Assembly (NCBI RefSeq): GCF_032854445.1
Contig: NC_088304.1
Coordinates: 15,947,704 to 16,011,703 of the forward strand
Direction of reading: 5' to 3'
Length of the DNA stretch: 64,000 nucleotides
From: Liolophura sinensis
Taxonomy: Eukaryota > Mollusca > Polyplacophora > Chitonida > Chitonidae
In this document: piece after piece, positions 55,028 through 63,880 of the stretch
Layout of the letters: every line of letters begins with the position of its first letter
Position numbering within the stretch: position 1 is the stretch's first letter
Notes under the pieces: generated by a model
Database searches by the model: none
What the model saw: the letters and a program-made list of their open reading frames with translations, nothing else
What the model was told of the DNA's origin: nothing
Position numbers and translations under genes: made by a program

Positions 55028-58000
55028 CCTGATTATGGTAGGTGGAAACCGGGCACAGCCCGGGGGAAACCCACTACCATCCTCAGGTTTTATATATATT
55101 TCATAACATTCATTATTTCCTTTCCACCAGTAAGGTGTGCATATCTGTACGTCACACGTGAGAAAGTTCGCCAGATGTGTACAACATCGGTCAAATAAAT
55201 AAATAAATAAATAAATAAGAAAGTGTGTCAGTAGCCTGACGAGTGTTGGTGGTTTACCCCAAGCAATCAGATTTCTTCGATCTGTAAGAATGATTGTGAA
55301 GTGGAAAATACTTCAGCAGGAATAAGAAACAAGTAAATAAATAAACCATTTTTGTGTTTCAGGGATCGGTTGGGCCGTCGTTCTTATAGCCTTCTACACT
55401 GACTTTTTCTACAACGTTATTATAGCTTGGTGTCTACATTTCTTCTTTGCCTCATTTACCCTAACATTGCCCTGGACTACATGTAACAACACATGGAATA
55501 CGGACGATTGTTACGAGGGTTACTTCAGAGCCGAGAATTACTCTCTCACCGGAAATGACACCTTCAACTCGTCCATGTTCGAGAACAGAACTTCACCTGC
55601 CAGCGAATACTTCCAGTAAGTTCTTGGTTTTGTTTGTGTCCTGTCATGGCGATAACTTTCTACACTCTTCTTCTGTTTGTCATAGAAGAAAATAGAATAA
55701 GTTTTATTACTCCTCAGGTCTGTTGTTAGACAAAAGAGGCTGTGCCTATATGCAGAGTATAACCTGCATATATATATGTAAGATCTAAATATATATGTCT
55801 TTACATATATCGTGTGATATTTTACTCATCAACTTGGCAAGGTTACTCATAATACAAATATTTTTATTCGTAAAAATCTACGGGCGTCTATATAAAGGTG
55901 CCATAAAATACACAGGGATGAATTTCTAATGGACAGTATAGTACAGTTAAAAATGTAATGAAAATCATTGCCAAAAGAAGAGTTGCAAAATTAGCACAGT
56001 CTTGCAGACAGTGGACCGTTACGCCATCTACCTGTTTCTACTGGTAAATGATAATTAGTTACTGTAAACTGTAACATTTTATACATAAGACTTTTAGCGA
56101 GAGCTTCCCATAAACTTTTGACATCTGTTTGTTTCCTGTTGTGATGAGTACTTTCAATATGACCAGTATCGCTGTTGTTACTTGTGTATAATGCCGGTAA
56201 AAACAGATGCAATCAAAGCACCAGTGAGATTCAGTGTTATGATTGAATTTGACATGGATAATGTTTTTTCGATGGATCACTAGTATTTAAGCTGATCGAT
56301 GCATGATTTTTACAACGCCTTAGAAAAGGATGATTAGTTCATGTATAATCCAATAGTCCAGAATAACGGCCGCCATTTTTTTCTAGGTGGAAAAAATAAA
56401 CCCTGAGAGCCCATAATAGACCAACTGTCTGTGGCAGGTCACTGATAGACTTTCAGATATATACGACGTACAGATTTTCACCCATAAGTGGATTTCACAA
56501 CTTTTTTAAGTCAGAGTAAGTCTGACTTGAGTCTAACACAGCGTCGTGATTATGGAACCTGATAAGCCTATCTTGTTAACACCCTGATATAAAGCCAGCT
56601 AGAGCTGGATTCGAACCTGTGACCACATTGATCGAATAATTCAATGTTTGTGGAACATTATTTTATCTTACGTACTCGCTTACTTGTCTGCCAAATTTCA
56701 AAACATTATGTTGAAAAAAAAAACACAGGAAATAAAGTATTCCACCATACGTCTGTTTCAAAATCAGAAACGGAGGAAATTACCGAAATGCGTGAAAAAG
56801 GTCCGCCATTAATTTGTTTGCTAATTTTTTTTTTCTTTTTTTGATTGGTGTTTTACGCCGTACTCAAAAATATTTCACTTATACGACGGCGGCCAGCATT
56901 ATGGTGGGTGGAGACCGGGCACAGCCCGGGGGAAACCCACGACCATCCGCAGGTTGAAGCCAGACCTTCCCACGTACGGCCGGAGAGGAAGCCAGCATGA
57001 GCTGGACTTGAGCTCACAGCGACCGCATTGGTGAGAGACTCCTAAGTCATTACACTGCGCTAGCGGGCTAACCAACTGAGCCACGGAGGCCCCCTGTTTG
57101 CTAATTAATTTTAATCACCAGTTACCCCGCCTGTAAATGTGGATAGAGGAGTTCTAGTATATTTAAAATGTTTTTGAAAATGTGGTTAAGGATTCCTCTT
57201 TACTGATGATCTGCATCCTTTTTTTTTCTTCAGCCGACGTATGCTCGAGTCTCATTTCAGTGAAGGTATCTTTAATGTCGGTGACTTGAAGTGGCAGCTC
57301 GTACTTTGCCTGCTAGGAGTTTACCTCATCTGCTACTTCAGCCTCTGGAAGGGGATATCAACGTCAGGAAAGGTATGAGTCAGGAATGGCAATATTGTAA
57401 CGTGTTTAACTTGGAATTAAAGACACTGAAATGAAACAAAATTTACGAATTCTCTGTAAACAGTATGAATGAATGAATGAATGATTATGGCTTAACGCCA
57501 CATGTAAGCCTAACTTGACAATACAGGGGTTATGTGAATGTCCACAGACATGGTTACATTTACTGCGGACAGCAATTCTTTTCAGAAGGTATACCTTACG
57601 TGCGTCATATATTTCAGATACTGTAATATTTTAGTATAATCGGTTTATATACTCGCTGATATTTTCGGCTCGTTTCGAGTTTACCTTCTCAAACCTACAG
57701 ATCAATATTTCCACGTGACTGTAAACTGGATTAATACGGTCAAAACAAGACGTTACTACGCTGTAGTAGCGTCACACCTTGCTGAGGGAGGTTAATTTGA
57801 AGTTAGATCAAATGTTTAGAGTCAGGGATGAGCGAGATTTGTTATCAGCTCAACGAATCTTCATAGTCTGTGGTAGCCTACAGTTTATGTAACCATTGCT
57901 ATCAATAGAGCCTTTTGTGGCTATTTCTTTTGTTGTAAGAATTTACCGAAACAATGCCCGCCCTGCCCTGCATATCTTCTTTGCTTGGTCGACCGTTTTA

Positions 58001-61000
58001 ATGAAATTTAAATTAACAAGAATCATCAACACATAGCCTGCTACTGGAAACTGTCATACCTCAACGCGTTTACATCCATGTCGTAAAAGTCGACAGCGTA
58101 TGGAAACACTGAATTTAAACCAGGAACGAAAAGGGAAAAAAACCCTAAACACCATCAATAAAATGGCAATAGCAAGCTTTTACTCTTGAATGTAGAGCAG
58201 TTACACATTTTGAACACAGTAAATGATGGGCGAAATTGGAGCAAGCGTTCCAGTCTTGCCCAAAGTAATTGCTAAGCGTACCGGAAGTTGGTCCCGGCCG
58301 AGCTAGATGGTCCACGGGCTGGCGTCCCCAGATCGGAGACAGAGGTAAACACAGTCATGGCCCCAGCTGGGATATCCTGTGGCCGTTACAAGCACAGAGC
58401 GGGATTAATGTACCGTGAGGCCGTCCTGTTTTTCTACCGATACGCCCTACTTGACTTGTTATTATTCGATCACTTTGACTAATAACATTTGATGTAAGTT
58501 GTCGCATCTAGGGACTGCTTGTAATTGGTCCCTGTATCTGGTACACGCGAACCATTGGCGAAATGCCATCAAAACTCTAACTAGGATAATATACGGACCG
58601 GATGGCTGTCATTACAGGACTCTTAAAAAGCCGTTAAAGTGTCTTTTCTGTTTGACGGTAATGGAATCTGGCAAAGAATCGGAATAAGTTCTTCTTTTAA
58701 GAGTTAGGCATTCAGTGATCTTCAGCATATCTAAACTGAATCGACATTCCACAAAATAAATTCTGGCATACTTTATCCCGCCCAAAGAGGCCGTCATGTC
58801 AGTATTTCTTAATAAACGTTTTAGTTGTGCAAAGCTGGGGGAAAATGGCAGAAAAAATGGGAAAATTTCTGTGTTTTCAGTGTTGGTTTTGAGAAAACTC
58901 AAAAATAATCGAAGTGCCAATATTTAAAATAATCGAACAGCCAATTATATCCATTCGAGGAAACCTGAAGAATGTTTCGGTTCAGTTGAAAGTAGATGAT
59001 ACTGAAAACCAGGTAACTTGGAGATTTATAGTTTGCTCTCGCTTGTATTTACGGAACCGCTGTATTCGCGGTTTTTATTTATGGTTCCAAACTAAACAAA
59101 TAAATGTCTATATATTGGTAATAGCAGACAGAATGTGATTGGAATGTGTTCAAGATACTGCTTTCCCTGAAATCCAGTATTTATTTATCTATTTACTTAT
59201 TTATTTATGTGATTCTTGCTTAACGCCGTGCTCCGAATATTCCAGTTATACGATGATAGGCAGTTTTATGGGGTGGAGGAAACACGGTGTAAACCGCCGG
59301 CAATTTTCAGACGATTTCCACACCATTATGGTAGAAGATAAGAAGTCGTCAACAAGCCTTAGGCTACGCAAACGACCACACGAGGGTCGTCAACTGCTCA
59401 TCATCAGCAAGACCGCACTCACAATGAGAGCAGGGAGTCTATAAATGCATTGTCCAAGGCTGGGTTTGAACTCTAACCCCTAAACCACTGCCGTTCTTAT
59501 TTCAAGTACATGCTGTCATTGCTAATAACAGTTAAGAATCAAAACTGGTCCACGAATACCTTGTGGTCACGTTGTCTTTTCGGAAAAGTACATGTATCAA
59601 AACAATAGACTGTATACTTGATCGCGAGTTGATATGTAATTTATCGTTTTATCCCCACGTGGTAGGGTTCTCTTCATTGTTCCCATTTATCCTCCTGTTT
59701 TTTGTCCTCAGGCATGTGGCTGCCATGTCCCCCTACTTCTTCCTGTCTTGTGTTCTCAGGTCGTGTGGTTCAATGTCTTCTTGCCCTACATCCTCCTGTA
59801 TTTTGTCCGCAGGTCGTGTGGTTCACTGCCTTGTTCCCCTATGTGGTTTTGTTTATACTGATGATCAGAGGGGCCACGCTACCAGGCGCTTTGAAGGGCA
59901 TCGAGTATTATCTCACCCCAGACTTTGACAGGCTGAAAAGCTCAGGGGTATGTATCGATACAAATAAATAAACACCCTGTATTAATTCGTTGTAGAAAAA
60001 TTATTCAGCAAAATAGTTGATTGTTGTTTATTAATCCGGTTATGATGGATACTTTCTACGAATTTAATATTGAAGCCAAACTATGGTGTATATTGATCAT
60101 TGAGTAAACTAGGCAGATGTTATCAAGTTGCATGAATATCCATCAAGGTCACGTGCCGTGAAGTAACGCGCGATGTGGATTGGTCTCCTAATAAAATAAG
60201 AAAAGGCGGATGATTTTACAGGTGTTTTCGTGAAATGGCTTGTTCTGTGTATATATCTTCATTCAGTGTTCTATTGGTGTTTAATATCGTTGTCAAGAAT
60301 GACTTCTCACATGCGTAAATTACCATCAAGAATTATTTCTAACATGCGTAATTACCATCAAGAATTATTTCTAACATGCGTAATTACCATGAAGATTACT
60401 CTCACAAGAGTAATTACCATCAAGAATTTACTTCTCACATGCGTAATTACCATCAAGAATTACTTCTCACATGCGTAATTACCATCAAGACTTACTTCTC
60501 ACATGCGTAATTACCATCAAGAAATACTTCTCACATGAGTAATTACCATTAAGAATTACTTCTCACATGAGTAATTACCACAGTTACATATGTCCTAACC
60601 TCTTCTATTTTTTTTTCCCATCTCTAAACTAAACTGCTGTTTATGTTTCACATTTGTAAGTAATCCTTCCAATCTTGCGAGTAGCTATATTCCAGTGATT
60701 ATGTACTTGGTTTGTGTTGGGTTTGGACAGGTGTGGGTGGATGCAGCCACGCAGGTGTTCTTCTCCTTAGGTCCAGGATTCGGCCGTCCTTTTGGCCTAC
60801 GCCAGTTACAATCCCAAACATAACAACGTCTACAGGTATGACTATGTCTGGCCTTTCTGAAAATCCAACAGTGCATTGCGGACAAAGCCTTAAATGTGTG
60901 TATTGCTAACTCTAATATTGGTATACAGATCTCGAGGATTCTGTTGGTCTTAGAGAGATCAACATTGTAATGGACAAGTTTAAAATGTGAGTGAGTGGAT

Positions 61001-62600
61001 GTGTGAATGAGAGGGCCTCAGGGAAGATCAGCTGTTTGTTGACTAACAAACCTGTGTAAATCAGTGGAGACGCGTTATTGTGTCTAATTTATGGCTTGTT
61101 AATATGACTAAGTTTTTACAGGAATTTAATCTAACTTTCAAATCGGACATTAGTACACCGGTCGCTGCAGAGAAAAAGGCACATCCGGAATCCAGTAATC
61201 GCTAGAGCCGTTCCCTTCAGCTAAGATTTTCAAGGATGTTCTCATACATTGAAAATATTTTACTCATTCTTCTCTTCTGAATTTAATACAGATTTGTGTT
61301 GTTTTTTTTTTTGTTTTTTTTTTGTTTTTTGTTTTGGTTCACTGATGAAATGGGCAAATTAACGGAATTTTTTATAAATTTATTTTTCAATAATTTCAGA
61401 GACGCATTGGTGACAAGGCACCATAAATTGTGCCACAAGTTTTTTTCTCCGGCTTCGTCATCTTCATGATTTTGGGTTACATGTCAGATAAGAGTGGAAA
61501 GGAAATAAAAGACGTCGCAACAGAAGGTAAACGCAGGCAATGAACCTTAAGATATGACCTGATTTAATTACAAAAAGATGACCTTTGACTTTCCACGTCA
61601 CAAACCAGTCAGTAATTAATTCCATCTGTCGAATTGATTGGAATCGCGTATGTTTGTCGGACAACACTTATACTGTATAAACCCGTTGAAAAAATGCCAT
61701 AGTTTTTAAGTTGTGATAAGCACTTTGATGCACAAGTGGGAACAGCTTAAGGCGAGCTCAGGGCGAGAAGTCAAAATGGCTGTGCAAAAGAAGAAGATAA
61801 CTCTAAATAACTAATCAGCCTTTGTGGTGTTCCAGCTGGAGGTAAGTTTACAGAAAACAGTCATTAACACCGACATCGCTGCTCTGGTTTTATTCTCCAT
61901 GGTGTTGTCTTTCATATTTGTGCCATTGCATAAACCAGGACTTCGCTGGTGGACCAAGCAGCCCCAAGCCCTGTACCCTATGCACTGCCAACATTTAGTC
62001 ATTTATTAAATGTAATGAAAAACACAGCATTTTGAATAATTCTGAGCCAGTGACGTCTGAAGAATTGCAATTAAAATCGCTGCATTTTTATTACCCAGTT
62101 TTTTTAAGCTATGTCAGTTGTACCAGTTGTTACTATTTAAGTATTAGCATGAACAGTTAGAATGAAACGCTAACTTCAGGTAAATTGGAATAGAGGTCAG
62201 ATTTACCTGTTGCATGTTACTATTTGTCAGCTATCACACTGTAATGTTACAAAATCTCCACGACTGTAATCTTACAAAATCTACATGACTAATCTTACAA
62301 AAGCCTACCCATTTATACAAATAGGACATTCCTTTCCTGGTGAAATGTCGCTAGAACTATACAGAGATGAAACTGTATCTTTTGTTTCAAACAAAAATTG
62401 TAAAACAAATTGTCATCATTGCTGAATGTTGCTTTACGTACGTGATTAAAAAGTATTGAACAATAAGAATATTTTATTTTAATGTCAGGACCGGGTTTGG
62501 TGTTCGTTGTCTACCCAGAAGCTATAGCTACGATACCTGGATCCACGTTTTGGGCCATCATCTTTTCCTCATGTTATTGACTCTGGGCCTTGACAGTTCA
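36967..62600 (+). CDS. DAT: Sodium-dependent dopamine-type transporter (SLC6), nine exons, 3' part missing
   Basis: The product is a plasma-membrane Na+/Cl- coupled symporter of the neurotransmitter:sodium symporter family, which clears dopamine or a related monoamine from synapses. Exons read 36967-37036, 51746-51913, 54476-54610, 55363-55615, 57234-57372, 59813-59947, 60731-60835, 61400-61526 and 62489-62600, all with GT-AG borders and matching phases. TM1 carries [20 protein letters not shown] with the monoamine-specific Asp (about residue 63). TM2 has [12 protein letters not shown], the large second extracellular loop has a Cys pair and five N-glycosylation sequons, TM6 has FFSLGPGFG, and TM8 begins YPEAIATIP. 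The wording is closer to insect and vertebrate DAT than to SERT or GABA transporters; a noradrenaline or octopamine transporter label is possible. About 414 codons are present, against roughly 600-630 for the family, so TM9-TM12 must lie beyond the window or be lost. Exons 7-9 carry four one-base indels. Family assignment is very secure; substrate is inferred. Confidence 0.93.
38162..38322 (+). mobile_element. 5'-truncated SINE in DAT intron 1
   Basis: It runs from GGTCTGCCAGCAACC through CTGGCCGCCGTAGTGTAAG to the (AAAT)n tail. It is flanked by an imperfect duplication, AATGGGCAAAAG on the left and AATGGACAAAGG on the right. Inside, GGTCTGCCAGC is followed by GCTGGCAGACC, giving a small hairpin. 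Confidence 0.85.
38977..39170 (+). repeat. Dispersed repeat, copy 2 (pairs with 27472)
   Basis: Reads GACGTTCTGGGTCAATAATC, GCAAGACCAGTTTCC, GTTCAACACAAAG and GGATTCATGGAAAG, aligned with the 27472 copy. It lies in DAT intron 1. Confidence 0.55.
39780..39905 (-). repeat. Foldback-family repeat arm, partial, reverse
   Basis: Reverse-strand fragment: TTTACCTCTGTTAAGGTTTT, ATTCTAACATTTAAAGGC, GGTAGCAAATTA. It lies in DAT intron 1. Confidence 0.6.
40098..40330. repeat. Degenerate purine-rich tandem repeat
   Basis: Variants of TTGAGAAAGAGGTACACTTC and CTTTTGTT recur about seven times at uneven spacing. The three minus-strand reading frames over it are repeat-borne. Confidence 0.7.
44499..44549 (-). 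mobile_element. SINE tail fragment
   Basis: (ATTT)n followed by GTGTTTTACGCCGTACTCAA GAATATTTCACG; nothing further of the element remains. Confidence 0.7.
44868..45031 (+). mobile_element. 5'-truncated SINE
   Basis: It starts within the B-box region (GTGCAAGTCCAG), continues through GCTGGCTTCCTCTCCGGCC and ATGCTGGCCGCCGTC, and ends in (AAAT)n. It is opposite in orientation to the fragment at 44499. Confidence 0.85.
45225..45400 (+). repeat. Foldback-family repeat arm, partial
   Basis: Shares CTATTAACATCACTGTAC, TTACCTAATTCTGCTTA and GAACAGTTAAAATAAAAGCC with the other copies, in the same order. It lies in DAT intron 1. Confidence 0.6.
46670..46905. repeat. Pyrimidine-rich degenerate repeat
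   Basis: Short motifs like TTTTGTCTCTAT recur throughout, with almost no purine runs. All three plus frames are open for 65-103 codons because of composition, giving hydrophobic low-complexity translations. It lies in DAT intron 1. Confidence 0.7.
47950..48216 (+). mobile_element. Full-length tRNA-derived SINE in DAT intron 1
   Basis: Head with TGGCTCAGTCGC (A box) and GAGTTCAAGTCC (B box), then the central domain, TTGGCCGCCGTCGTATAAGT and a (TAAA)n tail. It is one of the least decayed copies in the window. Confidence 0.92.
48310..49020. mobile_element. Foldback (long inverted-repeat) element, two arms
   Basis: The left arm (48310-48580, plus) and right arm (48845-49020, minus) are inverted copies of the dispersed family. 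The left inner end GTCGCTGCTATGGTTTTACT pairs with the right CCATAGCACCGACGACAGT. The spacer is about 265 bp. No transposase frame is seen, so it would be non-autonomous. It lies in DAT intron 1. Confidence 0.65.
48695..49110. repeat. Degenerate repeat interrupted by a foldback arm
   Basis: Motifs like GTTTACTGCACCATTGATGA AAGTTTAT occur at 48695-48835 and again at 49040-49110. The right arm of the 48310 foldback element sits between them. Confidence 0.55.
49524..50021. mobile_element. Foldback element with ~200-bp inverted arms
   Basis: Left arm 49524-49735 and right arm 49825-50021. The outer ends match: ATTAACATCACTGCATT on the left, and AATGCAGTGATGTTAGTT, its reverse complement in large part, on the right. 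The inner ends also match (CACACTGTCGTTGCTGC against GCACCGACGACAGTGTG). The spacer is about 90 bp. No coding capacity is visible. Confidence 0.75.
51746..51913 (+). CDS. DAT: DAT exon 2: end of N-terminus and TM1
   Basis: The acceptor is TTGATTCACACAG at 51745 and the donor GGAG|GTATGA. It encodes an acidic stretch ([14 protein letters not shown]) and all of TM1, with the unwound [12 protein letters not shown] segment that binds Na+ and substrate. The Asp in this motif is typical of monoamine carriers; amino-acid and GABA carriers have Gly there. The frame is open upstream of the acceptor, but those residues look unlike any SLC6 protein, which supports the splice site chosen. The exon ends in phase 1 inside the Gly-Gly-Gly after TM1. 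Confidence 0.95.
54476..54610 (+). CDS. DAT: DAT exon 3: TM2
   Basis: The acceptor is CTATTTTGTAG at 54475 and the donor AAGG|GTAAGT. It encodes TM2 ([20 protein letters not shown]) followed by the family signature [20 protein letters not shown] and PLFKG. These residues (about 81-125) are nearly the same as in insect DAT. Both borders are phase 1. No frame problem is seen here. Confidence 0.96.
54975..55089 (-). mobile_element. (TA)n microsatellite joined to a SINE fragment
   Basis: About 52 bp of alternating TA (54975-55026) abut a SINE middle piece on the minus strand (ATTATGGTAGGTGGAAACCG to CCATCCTCAGG). It lies in DAT intron 3. The TA tract may have grown at the element's tail. Confidence 0.8.
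55363..55615 (+). CDS. DAT: DAT exon 4: TM3 and large extracellular loop 2
   Basis: The acceptor is TTTTTGTGTTTCAG at 55362 and the donor TTCCA|GTAAGT. It encodes TM3 ([23 protein letters not shown]...) and extracellular loop 2 up to SPASEYF. The loop contains Cys at about residues 165 and 174, matching the conserved disulfide of DAT/SERT. It has five Asn-X-Ser/Thr sequons, at about 166, 183, 189, 193 and 199. The loop is shorter than in Drosophila DAT. It ends in phase 2. Confidence 0.96.
56827..57094 (-). mobile_element. Full-length SINE with 12-bp target-site duplication in DAT intron 4
   Basis: T-rich tail at the left, all internal segments, and head at the right (CTCCGTGGCTCAGTTGGTTA on minus). 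A perfect duplication, TGTTTGCTAATT, flanks it at 56815-56826 and 57095-57106. It lies about 130 bp upstream of exon 5. Confidence 0.93.
57234..57372 (+). CDS. DAT: DAT exon 5: end of loop 2 and TM4
   Basis: The acceptor is a long T-rich tract ending TTCTTCAG at 57233, and the donor is GGAAAG|GTATGA. It encodes [20 protein letters not shown] and then TM4 ([18 protein letters not shown]), ending KGISTSGK, a highly conserved SLC6 junction. The 3' border is phase 0, fitting exon 6, which opens with VVWF. Confidence 0.96.
57466..57600 (-). mobile_element. Possible SINE-like fragment
   Basis: (GAAT)n followed by GATTATGGCTTAACGCCACA, a start also seen near 7487 (GAATGATTATGGCCTAAATC). No tRNA-like head is visible. 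Assignment is tentative. Confidence 0.35.
59178..59485 (-). mobile_element. Related but distinct SINE family member in DAT intron 5
   Basis: The left end has the same (ATTT)n tail and a TTAACGCCGTGCTCCGAATA segment like the common SINE. The body is different. At the right, the minus strand reads AGAGTTCAAACCC, a B-box-like sequence. It is therefore probably a sister SINE family sharing the 3' end. Confidence 0.6.
59659..59812 (+). repeat. Three tandem diverged copies of the start of DAT exon 6
   Basis: Copies lie at 59659-59711 (53 bp), 59712-59759 (48 bp) and 59760-59812 (53 bp), directly followed by the real exon at 59813. Each ends in CAG. The first translates as [18 protein letters not shown] and the third as [17 protein letters not shown], against [19 protein letters not shown] in the exon. 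The second is more decayed ([12 protein letters not shown] is still visible). The copies serve as the intron's pyrimidine-rich 3' end. Confidence 0.85.
59813..59947 (+). CDS. DAT: DAT exon 6: TM5
   Basis: The acceptor is TATTTTGTCCGCAG at 59812 and the donor TCAGGG|GTATGT. It is 45 codons long and phase 0 at both ends. It encodes TM5 ([20 protein letters not shown]) and the loop [16 protein letters not shown]. Only this acceptor keeps the frame. Two upstream CAGs (59711, 59759) end tandem copies of the exon start, and using either would shift the frame and reach a stop at 59859-59861 (traced from 59760). Confidence 0.96.
60293..60581. repeat. 32-bp tandem repeat in DAT intron 6
   Basis: About nine units of TCTCACATGCGTAATTACCA followed by TCAAGAATTACT, with small changes (ATGAGTAA for ATGCGTAA; CTAACATG for CTCACATG). 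Confidence 0.92.
60731..60835 (+). CDS. DAT: DAT exon 7: TM6, with a one-base insertion
   Basis: The acceptor is GTTTGGACAG at 60730 and the donor CTACAG|GTATGA. It opens [18 protein letters not shown], the TM6 substrate-site segment. Then an extra C in the CC at 60784-60785 breaks the frame. Skipping one C restores [15 protein letters not shown] and gives a phase-2 end that fits exon 8. The acceptor lacks a strong pyrimidine tract. The indel is discussed in the findings. Confidence 0.9.
61400..61526 (+). CDS. DAT: DAT exon 8: TM7, with two one-base insertions
   Basis: The acceptor is AATAATTTCAG at 61399 and the donor GAAG|GTAAAC. It starts R-DALVT, then an extra G (GG at 61417-61418) and an extra T (T7 at 61440-61446) disturb the frame. 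Past these it reads [20 protein letters not shown] and VATE, as expected for TM7 and the following loop. Removing one base at each place gives exactly 41 codons plus the split codons needed at both ends. Confidence 0.9.
61995..62245 (+). repeat. Foldback-family repeat arm in DAT intron 8
   Basis: Shares AACACAGCATTTTGAATAAT, GAGCCAGTGACGTC, GAACAGTTAGAATGAAACGC, CAGGTAAATTGGAATAGAGG and CAGCTATCACACTGTAATG. A short inner-end piece (GACATCGCTGCTCTGGTTTT) also lies at about 61871-61891. Confidence 0.75.
62489..62600 (+). CDS. DAT: DAT exon 9: start of TM8, with a one-base deletion
   Basis: The acceptor is TTTTAATGTCAG at 62488 and the donor AGTTCA|GTAAGT. It reads [20 protein letters not shown] and FWAII, then loses the frame at a T4 run (62563-62566) where T5 is expected. 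With one T added it continues [11 protein letters not shown], a conserved TM8 sequence involved in the second Na+ site. As read, a stop follows three codons after the run. No later DAT exon is seen between 62601 and 64000. Confidence 0.9.
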
Positions 62601-63880
62601 GTAAGTACCGGGTACCCATGGTTATTCGATATTTCTACCATTTTGCACTAATAAAAAGCGAGACGATTAAATATGGTTTGATTGGAGTTTTATCTCATTT
62701 GTGATACTTAAAATCAACCGTTTTTCCTCAAAACTTATTGTAAATCATCCTTCCTGATTCACGTTACCATGGCTACAAGACGCAAACCAGGTTCGGATCT
62801 TCGAAATCATAACGATACTATTTGTTCGATATAAAATAGAGAAGTGGACATGCTGGCATTTACATCCTATTTATTTTATCCTTACCTTTCCTGCAACCCA
62901 AAATTCCGCTAATGTTTTAAACGATTTATGTTTCTCCGCCCTGACTGCAGGGGTTGCTCGGTCGTTTACTACCTACATAACACAGCAACAAAAGCACCTA
63001 TTTTGATCGTGTCGTACAGCACAGGCCGACCAGTTTATTTGCGACGCAATGCTGAGAATAAAATCCCTGATATATCGAACCTTTACAATGTACAGGGGTC
63101 CAACCCCTTCCATGGGACTCTAACCCATTTCATCGGTTTGTTTTCGGGGTCCAACCCCTTCATGGGATTCTAACCCATTTCATCAATTTGTTATCGGTGT
63201 CCAACCTTTTCATGGAACTCTAACCCATACTACTTGTTCATCAATATTTACATAATATAGATATCGGCAGGGCAATGTCCTCTTTTCCTTCGATCTACAA
63301 AAATAACACACAAAAAGAGATACTTGCGGCTGGCCTGTTCTGCTGAGAAGACTGGTTTGTCCGCCCTAGCAGGCTGCTTATCAGACCCTTCTCGGGCGGG
63401 AAAAACTCGACACTCGCTCACCCATGCCACGCCTGTGCTCCTGCGGCCTGCAGGACAGTACGGTCGTTTACAACCTACACAACACAGCAACAAAAACACC
63501 TTTTTGTTGGTGTCGTCCAGCATAGGCCGAGATTCAAAGAAAGATTACAGCCGTAATGCCAGAGAAACTTTTAACCTACTGTCAGTGACATCCTTAACAT
63601 ACCCATCCTTCACTGTTTCGCTTTTCGAGCGCGTGTGCTGTTTATACATTCTACTCTCAATTCCGTTATTGGCTACAAAACGCATTAGTAACGAACGCTA
63701 CTGATTCGCTGATCTGACTCTTAGTATGAGATATACGGCACGGATTAGTGGCAGTATGGGTATGTTTGTCGAAACCTTGTTGCATTCTGCCCATACCCTG
63801 CACGCCCTGAAACCCATGGCGTATTTGTTGCTAGTAGCTCCAGTCCGTGCAGCCCCAAGAACTCTGGAATTCTCTCCGCC
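62601..63880. other. Sequence after the last DAT exon seen
   Basis: It begins with the exon 9 donor GTAAGT. I find no TM8-end or TM9 exon in any plus frame. A three-copy ~50-bp repeat lies at 63095. AACACAGCAACAAAA-CACCT occurs twice (near 62980 and 63480), each time after a CTGCAGG(G/A) and GGTCGTTTAC segment, so a diverged duplication of about 80-100 bp is present. Confidence 0.55.
63095..63235. repeat. ~50-bp tandem repeat, three copies
   Basis: GGGGTCCAACCCCTTCATGG followed by GATTCTAACCCATTTCATC occurs at 63095, 63146 and 63196. Each unit has an internal inverted pair, GGGGT...ACCCC. Confidence 0.85.
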
